The position numbers and the translations under genes are program-made. A DNA stretch of 64,000 nucleotides from Streptomyces sp. R44 (GTDB lineage Bacteria; Actinomycetota; Actinomycetes; Streptomycetales; Streptomycetaceae): NCBI RefSeq assembly GCF_041053105.1, contig NZ_CP163444.1, forward strand, positions 2,480,001 through 2,544,000, read 5' to 3'. Below the pieces are notes generated by a model that made no database searches, had not been told where the DNA came from, and saw only the letters and a program-made list of their open reading frames with translations. Shown one piece after another: positions 59,885 through 64,000 of the stretch (position 1 is the first letter of the stretch; the number at the start of each line of letters is the position of its first letter).

Positions 59885-60889
59885 ATGAAACTGCTGATGC
59901 TCGGAGGTACGGAGTTCGTCGGCCGCGCGATCGTCGAGGCCGCGCTCGAACGGGGCTGGGAGGTGACGGTCTTCCACCGGGGCCGCCATGCCGCTCCGGC
60001 GGGAGCCGCGTCGCTGATCGGGGACCGCACCGCCCCCGGCGGTCTCGCCGCCCTCGCCACCGGTTCCTGGGACGCCGTCGTGGACACCTGGTCGGCCGCG
60101 CCGTCGGCGGTCCGGGACGCGGCCCGGCTGCTCGCGGACCGGGTCGGGCGGTTCGCGTACGTGTCGAGCCGTTCCGTGTACGCCTGGCCGCCCGCCGCCG
60201 GGCTCGCGGAGGACGGGCCGCTGGTGGAGGGCTCCCCGGACGACGGGGACGTGCCGTACGCGGAGGCCAAGCGGGGCGGCGAGCTCGCCGTCGGGGAGGC
60301 CTTCGGGGCCGACCGGACGCTGCTCGTGCGGGCGGGCCTGATCCTCGGGCCGTACGAGAACGTGGGCCGGCTCCCGTGGTGGCTGGCCCGGATCGCGCGC
60401 GGCGGGCCGGTCCTGGCGCCCGGGCCGCGCACGATGCCGGTCCAGTACATCGACGTCCGCGACCTCGCCGCCTGGACGCTCGACGCGGTGGCGGCGGGGC
60501 TCTCGGGGCCGTACAACCTGGTCTCGCCGTCCGGGCACACCACGATGGGCGGGCTGCTCGACGCGTGCGTGCGGGCGACCGGGGCGGGGGCCGGGGCCGA
60601 ACTGCGCTGGACGGAGCCGGAGGCGCTCCTCGCGGCGGGGGCGGCGCCGTGGACGGAGCTGCCGGTGTGGCTGCCGCCGGGCGAGATGTACGACGCGATG
60701 CACACGGCGGACGTGTCCCGGGCACTCGCGGCGGGGCTGCGCTGCCGCCCGGTGGAGGAGACGGTCGCGGACACGTGGGCGTGGCTGGAGTCCCTGGGCG
60801 GGGTCGCACCCCAACGCCCGGACCGCCAGGGCGCCGGCCTGACGCCGGAGCGGGAGGCGGAGGTGCTGGAGGCGCTGGCGAAGGGGTGA
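59885..60889 (+). CDS. NAD-dependent epimerase/dehydratase-like (extended SDR) protein
   Basis: This ~334-residue protein starts MKLLMLGGTEFVGRAIVEAA, an atypical GGTxFxG nucleotide motif as in the SDR_a or UDP-sugar-like families. YVSSRSVYAWPPAAGLAEDG and VPYAEAKRGGELAVGEAFG (Tyr-x3-Lys) follow, then VRAGLILGPYENVGRLPWWL. It is read away from the Met-rich gene. Repeat copy D follows. The substrate is unknown. Confidence 0.92.
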   Translation: MKLLMLGGTEFVGRAIVEAALERGWEVTVFHRGRHAAPAGAASLIGDRTAPGGLAALATGSWDAVVDTWSAAPSAVRDAARLLADRVGRFAYVSSRSVYAWPPAAGLAEDGPLVEGSPDDGDVPYAEAKRGGELAVGEAFGADRTLLVRAGLILGPYENVGRLPWWLARIARGGPVLAPGPRTMPVQYIDVRDLAAWTLDAVAAGLSGPYNLVSPSGHTTMGGLLDACVRATGAGAGAELRWTEPEALLAAGAAPWTELPVWLPPGEMYDAMHTADVSRALAAGLRCRPVEETVADTWAWLESLGGVAPQRPDRQGAGLTPEREAEVLEALAKG

Positions 60890-60904
60890 GTCACGGGCCC
60901 CTCC

Positions 60905-61112
60905 CCGTTGTGGGCAGGCGTTCCGCAAGGGGCGGAACGGGTGGGCACAACGGGACGGCGCCCTTGCCGGCGCCAGAGGCTCCCGCGCCTGAACCCGCAC
61001 CACCTGCTCGGTGCACGCGGTGCGGGTCCAGGCTCGGAACGCGGAGGCGCCGCTGGGCGCGCCGTCCCGTGTGCCCACCCGTCCCGCCCCAGCGGGACGA
61101 TTGCCCACACGG
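60905..61112 (+). repeat. Dispersed palindromic element, copy D
   Basis: This copy has the left hairpin (60905-60953, arms CCGTTGTG/CACAACGG and CGTTCCGC/GCGGAACG), a core inverted repeat, and a right hairpin (about 61064-61112) ending CACACGGA, one change from the consensus CACACGGG. It lies between the epimerase-like gene and the phosphatase gene. Confidence 0.92.
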
Positions 61113-61208
61113 AGGTGGCGGTGGGTGCCGCCCGCGCGGGCGAACCTGCCCGAATCGGGGCGATCCACTACCGTCGAGGAACCCGCACGCATCGGAGGAG
61201 TCGACGTC

Positions 61209-62009
61209 ATGCCCGCCATCCCCGCCACCTCCGTCGCCAACCTCCGCGATCTCGGCGGTCTGCCGCTCGGTGACGGGCGTTCCGTCCGGCACGGTCTCGT
61301 CCTCCGTTCCGCGCAGCTCGACCGGCTCGACCCCGCCGAGGCCGTCGTGGCCGGTCTGGGCATCCGTACCGTCGTCGACTTCCGGACCGAGACCGAGCGG
61401 GGCGACCGGCCCGACCGGCTTCCCGCCGGCGCCCGGCTGCTCGTCGCGGACGTGCTCGCCGACTACCTGGCGGGCAGCGGACTGCCGCCCGCCGCCCGCC
61501 TCAAGTCCCTCCTCTCCGACCCCGCGCTCGCCGAGGAGCACCTCGGCGGGGGCCGGGTCCGGGCGGCCTTCGCCCGGACGTACCGCACCTTCGTCTCCGG
61601 CGACTCCGCCCGCGCCTCCTACCGCGCCCTGCTCGGCGAGCTGGGCACCCCCGGCGCGGGGCCGCTGCTCTTCCACTGCTCGGCGGGCAAGGACCGCACC
61701 GGCTGGGCGGCGACGGTCGTCCTGTCGCTGCTCGGCGCGGACGAGGAGACGGTGCGGGCGGAGTACCTGTCGGTCAACCCGGCGGTACGGCTGGCGTTCG
61801 CGCCGATGATCGAGGGGTTCACGGCCCAGGGCGGCGACCCCGAGCTCGCGCTCGAACTGATCGGGGTGCTGCCGGAGTACCTGGACGCGGCGCTCGACGA
61901 GGTGTCGGTCCGGCACGGGTCGATGGAGAAGTACGTACGGGAGGGGCTCGGCGTCCCGGACGAGGTGACGGACCTGATCCGCGAGCGGCTGACGGTCTCG
62001 GCGGCCTGA
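61209..62009 (+). CDS. Tyrosine-protein phosphatase (dual-specificity-like)
   Basis: This 266-residue protein starts MPAIPATSVANLRDLGGLPL (the ANLRDLGG family signature) with LVLRSAQLDRL and VVDFRTETERGDRP. The phosphatase P-loop is FHCSAGKDRTGWAATV (HC-x5-R). It removes phosphate from tyrosine or lipids; target unknown. GGAGGAG lies 8 bases before the ATG. Its C-terminus and the start of the next gene are separated by 53 bases. Confidence 0.95.
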   Translation: MPAIPATSVANLRDLGGLPLGDGRSVRHGLVLRSAQLDRLDPAEAVVAGLGIRTVVDFRTETERGDRPDRLPAGARLLVADVLADYLAGSGLPPAARLKSLLSDPALAEEHLGGGRVRAAFARTYRTFVSGDSARASYRALLGELGTPGAGPLLFHCSAGKDRTGWAATVVLSLLGADEETVRAEYLSVNPAVRLAFAPMIEGFTAQGGDPELALELIGVLPEYLDAALDEVSVRHGSMEKYVREGLGVPDEVTDLIRERLTVSAA

Positions 62010-62062
62010 GCGCCCGAGGGGCGCCGGGGTGACCATCGGAAGAATCGCTCGTTCTGCTGAAC

Positions 62063-64000
62063 GTGAGCACCCAGGATCTCGTTCCCTCGCCCGTGGGCCC
62101 CGTCGACGTCGAGCAGGCCGAGGCCGCGCTCGTCGAGCGGTATCCGCGGCTCGTCCGCATCGCCTATCTCGTCCTGCCGCCGTCGTTCGGCCGCAACCGC
62201 CGGGTGCTGACCGCGCACGCCCTCGTCCAGCGGTCGCTGCCGCGCCGCCGGGTCCCGGGGCCTGACGTGCCCGGGCCGCGGCGGGCGGAGGACGCGGTGG
62301 ATCCCGGCTACGCGTACGTGCGGGGCGAGGTGCTGCGGCAGGCGCTGGTCGCGGGGCTGCCGCTCCGGCGGCTCGCGCTGCCGCACCGGGCGCAGTTCCC
62401 GCCGCTGCTTCCGCACGTGTGGGGGCTGCGCCTCTTCCCCCGGGTGGGCGGCGCCGACGAACTGGCCCTGGACCAGCAGCTGTCCCGTCTCTCCGGCGCG
62501 GGCCGCGCGGCGTACGTCCTCCGCGGCCTGGAACGCCAGGGCGACCCGGAGGTCCTGCGGGTCCTGGCGGCGGCGGGCGTCGAGGACCCGGCGGCGGCCC
62601 TGGCGGAGGCGGACGCACTGGAGGACCCGGCGCCGGCGGGGCCCGCGATCCCCGCCGACGGCACGGAGCCCCAGCAGGACGGCCCCGCCAGGGTCGGTGA
62701 GCAGGGCGGCCCGGGGAGGACCGGGGCCCGCGATCAGGACGGCCACGGCGGTTCCGCGGCCGTCGCGCCCGGAGGCCCCGCCCTCCCCCGGCGTCTCAGC
62801 GGGGCCGCTCTGCTCGAGTCCGACGAGTTCGATCCGTGTGCCCTGCAGGCGCGGCCCACCGATCTCATGCGCCGGCGCCAGCACGCCCGGGCCGCGTTCG
62901 TCGCCCTCGTCGCGCTCGTCGTCTGCGGGACCCTGCTCGGGCTGCCCGGGGACGGCTGGGGCAGAAACGGTGCTGCTGCGCCCTCGTACGCCCGTAATCC
63001 CGCCGCCGAGGCCGCCCTCGACCCCGCTGCGGTGAAGAAGGCGGATCCGGCGGCCTGGCCGGCGGCCACCCGGCAGGACTTCTCCGTGTGGCCCGCGCGC
63101 GGCGGACTGACCGGCGACAGCGCGCTGCTGCGGCGGGCGCTCGCCGTGTGGGCCCGGCCCGGTGGGTCCGTACAGTCCTCCGCCACGCCCGGCACTCCCG
63201 TCGGGCCTCCCATGGGGCCGCCGCAGCTGCTGTTCGCCGGGCGGGTCGACGCCATGCGCGTCGTGCTGTTCCACGACGGGCTGCGGGCCGTCCGGTACGC
63301 CGAGCCCGTCGAGGGGACGGCGGGCGCCGCCCTCGACTTCGCGCGCACGGACGCGGCCGACACCGTCGGCGCGGCCGCGCTCGTCGTCTCCCGCGCCTCG
63401 GGCAACGTCCGTTACCTGATGGCCCCTTGGGTACGGGAGACCGCCGTACGGGATCTCCTCGCCCCCGCCAAGGGTCCTCGGCCGCTCGGGCGGGATGCCG
63501 ACGGGGTGACCGATCCCCTGCCCACTCCCGCGCCGGCCGGCGCGTGCACCCGCTGGAACGCCCTCCAGGTACGGGACCGCGAAGGGCTGCGCCTCCTCAC
63601 CGACCTCGGTGAGGAGGCGCCCGCCCGGCTGCTGTGGGGGCCGCCCTCCGCGGCCTCGGACGCGACGGGGACGGAGGCCCGGAAGGCCTGGGCCCGGACC
63701 GCGTGCCAGCTGACGGCCGTACGGGCGCACGGCGTGCGGTCGGTGAACGCCTGGCGGTTCGCCCGTCAGCCGCTGCCCGAGGGCGCCGGGCAGGCCACCT
63801 GGGTGTGCACGCGCGCGGAGACCTGGCGGGGTACCGGCAGCCGGGTCCTCGCCCAGTTCCTCGTCCCCTCGCCCGAGGTCCCGGCCGCGCTCGCGGCCCG
63901 CTCCGAGGGCTCGCCGGCCTGCGGGGTGCGGGATCCCCGGGTGCTCGCGGGCGTGCTGTGGAAGGCGCCGGGCGGCGCCTGGTTCGTCCTGGCGGCGGGC
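62063..64000 (+). CDS. Membrane-anchored protein with long extracytoplasmic domain (truncated by window edge)
   Basis: The frame is open from the GTG at 62063 to the end of the window (at least 646 residues), so the gene is cut. The N-terminal ~270 residues are cytoplasmic, including an ALVERYPRLVRIAYLVLPPS segment that resembles the start of sigma-factor-like regions, and an acidic disordered linker. One hydrophobic helix follows at about residue 280 (AAFVALVALVVCGTLLGLPG), then a long extracytoplasmic domain (WPARGGLTGDSALLRRALAV, DAMRVVLFHDGLRAVRYAEP). I do not recognise the family, but similar Streptomyces proteins are large membrane-anchored hypotheticals. Confidence 0.85.
   Translation, partial: MSTQDLVPSPVGPVDVEQAEAALVERYPRLVRIAYLVLPPSFGRNRRVLTAHALVQRSLPRRRVPGPDVPGPRRAEDAVDPGYAYVRGEVLRQALVAGLPLRRLALPHRAQFPPLLPHVWGLRLFPRVGGADELALDQQLSRLSGAGRAAYVLRGLERQGDPEVLRVLAAAGVEDPAAALAEADALEDPAPAGPAIPADGTEPQQDGPARVGEQGGPGRTGARDQDGHGGSAAVAPGGPALPRRLSGAALLESDEFDPCALQARPTDLMRRRQHARAAFVALVALVVCGTLLGLPGDGWGRNGAAAPSYARNPAAEAALDPAAVKKADPAAWPAATRQDFSVWPARGGLTGDSALLRRALAVWARPGGSVQSSATPGTPVGPPMGPPQLLFAGRVDAMRVVLFHDGLRAVRYAEPVEGTAGAALDFARTDAADTVGAAALVVSRASGNVRYLMAPWVRETAVRDLLAPAKGPRPLGRDADGVTDPLPTPAPAGACTRWNALQVRDREGLRLLTDLGEEAPARLLWGPPSAASDATGTEARKAWARTACQLTAVRAHGVRSVNAWRFARQPLPEGAGQATWVCTRAETWRGTGSRVLAQFLVPSPEVPAALAARSEGSPACGVRDPRVLAGVLWKAPGGAWFVLAAG

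Overview
This 64 kb window is chromosomal DNA of a Streptomyces or a very close relative. The reasons are a G+C content near 70 percent, strong G/C bias at third codon positions, frequent GTG and TTG starts, and a run of actinomycete core genes: pspA/pspAA, cob genes, pepA, lpdA-sucB, aceE, lipB-lipA, glnA and glnII. Apart from one decayed transposase fragment it looks like stable core chromosome with small accessory modules between the housekeeping genes. The left edge cuts an RND efflux permease and the right edge cuts a long membrane-anchored protein.

Layout. 1-7 kb: RND permease, a DesK-type kinase with its LuxR-type regulator, the PspA/PspAA envelope-stress pair, a DUF3043 membrane protein, a methyltransferase and an HtrA-like lipoprotein protease. 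7.3-14 kb: late cobalamin genes (a CobU fused to a degenerate beta-lactamase-fold domain, CobT, CobS) around an MprF-like aminoacyl-lipid synthase, a rhomboid-like protein and a membrane protein. 14-20.6 kb: a tightly coupled five-gene operon encoding an Agd3/NodB-type deacetylase, a PelF-type glycosyltransferase, a polytopic membrane protein, a Spherulin-4 (GH135) protein and a GH114 protein. These are the same family types as the fungal galactosaminogalactan machinery and are related to bacterial Pel. This is the strongest candidate for a little-described system here. 20.9-29.6 kb: pepA, then lipoyl-enzyme genes lpdA and sucB, a GntR regulator and aceE, with tandem palindromes before aceE. 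29.7-37.8 kb: WYL, SDR, TetR, GNAT, TIGR01777 and FAD-oxidoreductase genes.

38-48 kb: an NsdA-like regulator, lipB-lipA, a 71-residue protein with DUF4191 protein, an RDD protein, glnA with a clear GlnR box, then a cyclodipeptide synthase translationally coupled to a CYP121-like P450. This pair resembles Rv2275-Rv2276 of Mycobacterium tuberculosis. 48-55 kb: an ArsC-like protein, an alpha/beta hydrolase divergent from a MarR-MocR pair with a very clear operator array, a broken GNAT gene, a Gfo/Idh/MocA oxidoreductase, and a two-gene module of a TROVE-like/vWA protein and an ARPP-2-like protein. 55-64 kb: glnII with its own GlnR box, a TnpB remnant, a probably leaderless 40-residue leader-type ORF with a Cys-Cys pair ahead of a winged-helix regulator, a PepSY protein with a Met-rich membrane partner, an epimerase-like protein, a tyrosine phosphatase and the truncated membrane protein.

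Four copies of a ~210 bp dispersed element (near 2.8, 7.05, 37.9 and 60.9 kb) lie only between genes. Each is a large imperfect palindrome whose two ends are themselves bulged hairpins of identical architecture, with compensatory changes between hairpins. A second, short Streptomyces-type repeat is nested in the loop of one hairpin. All calls come from reading the sequence; no database search was possible.
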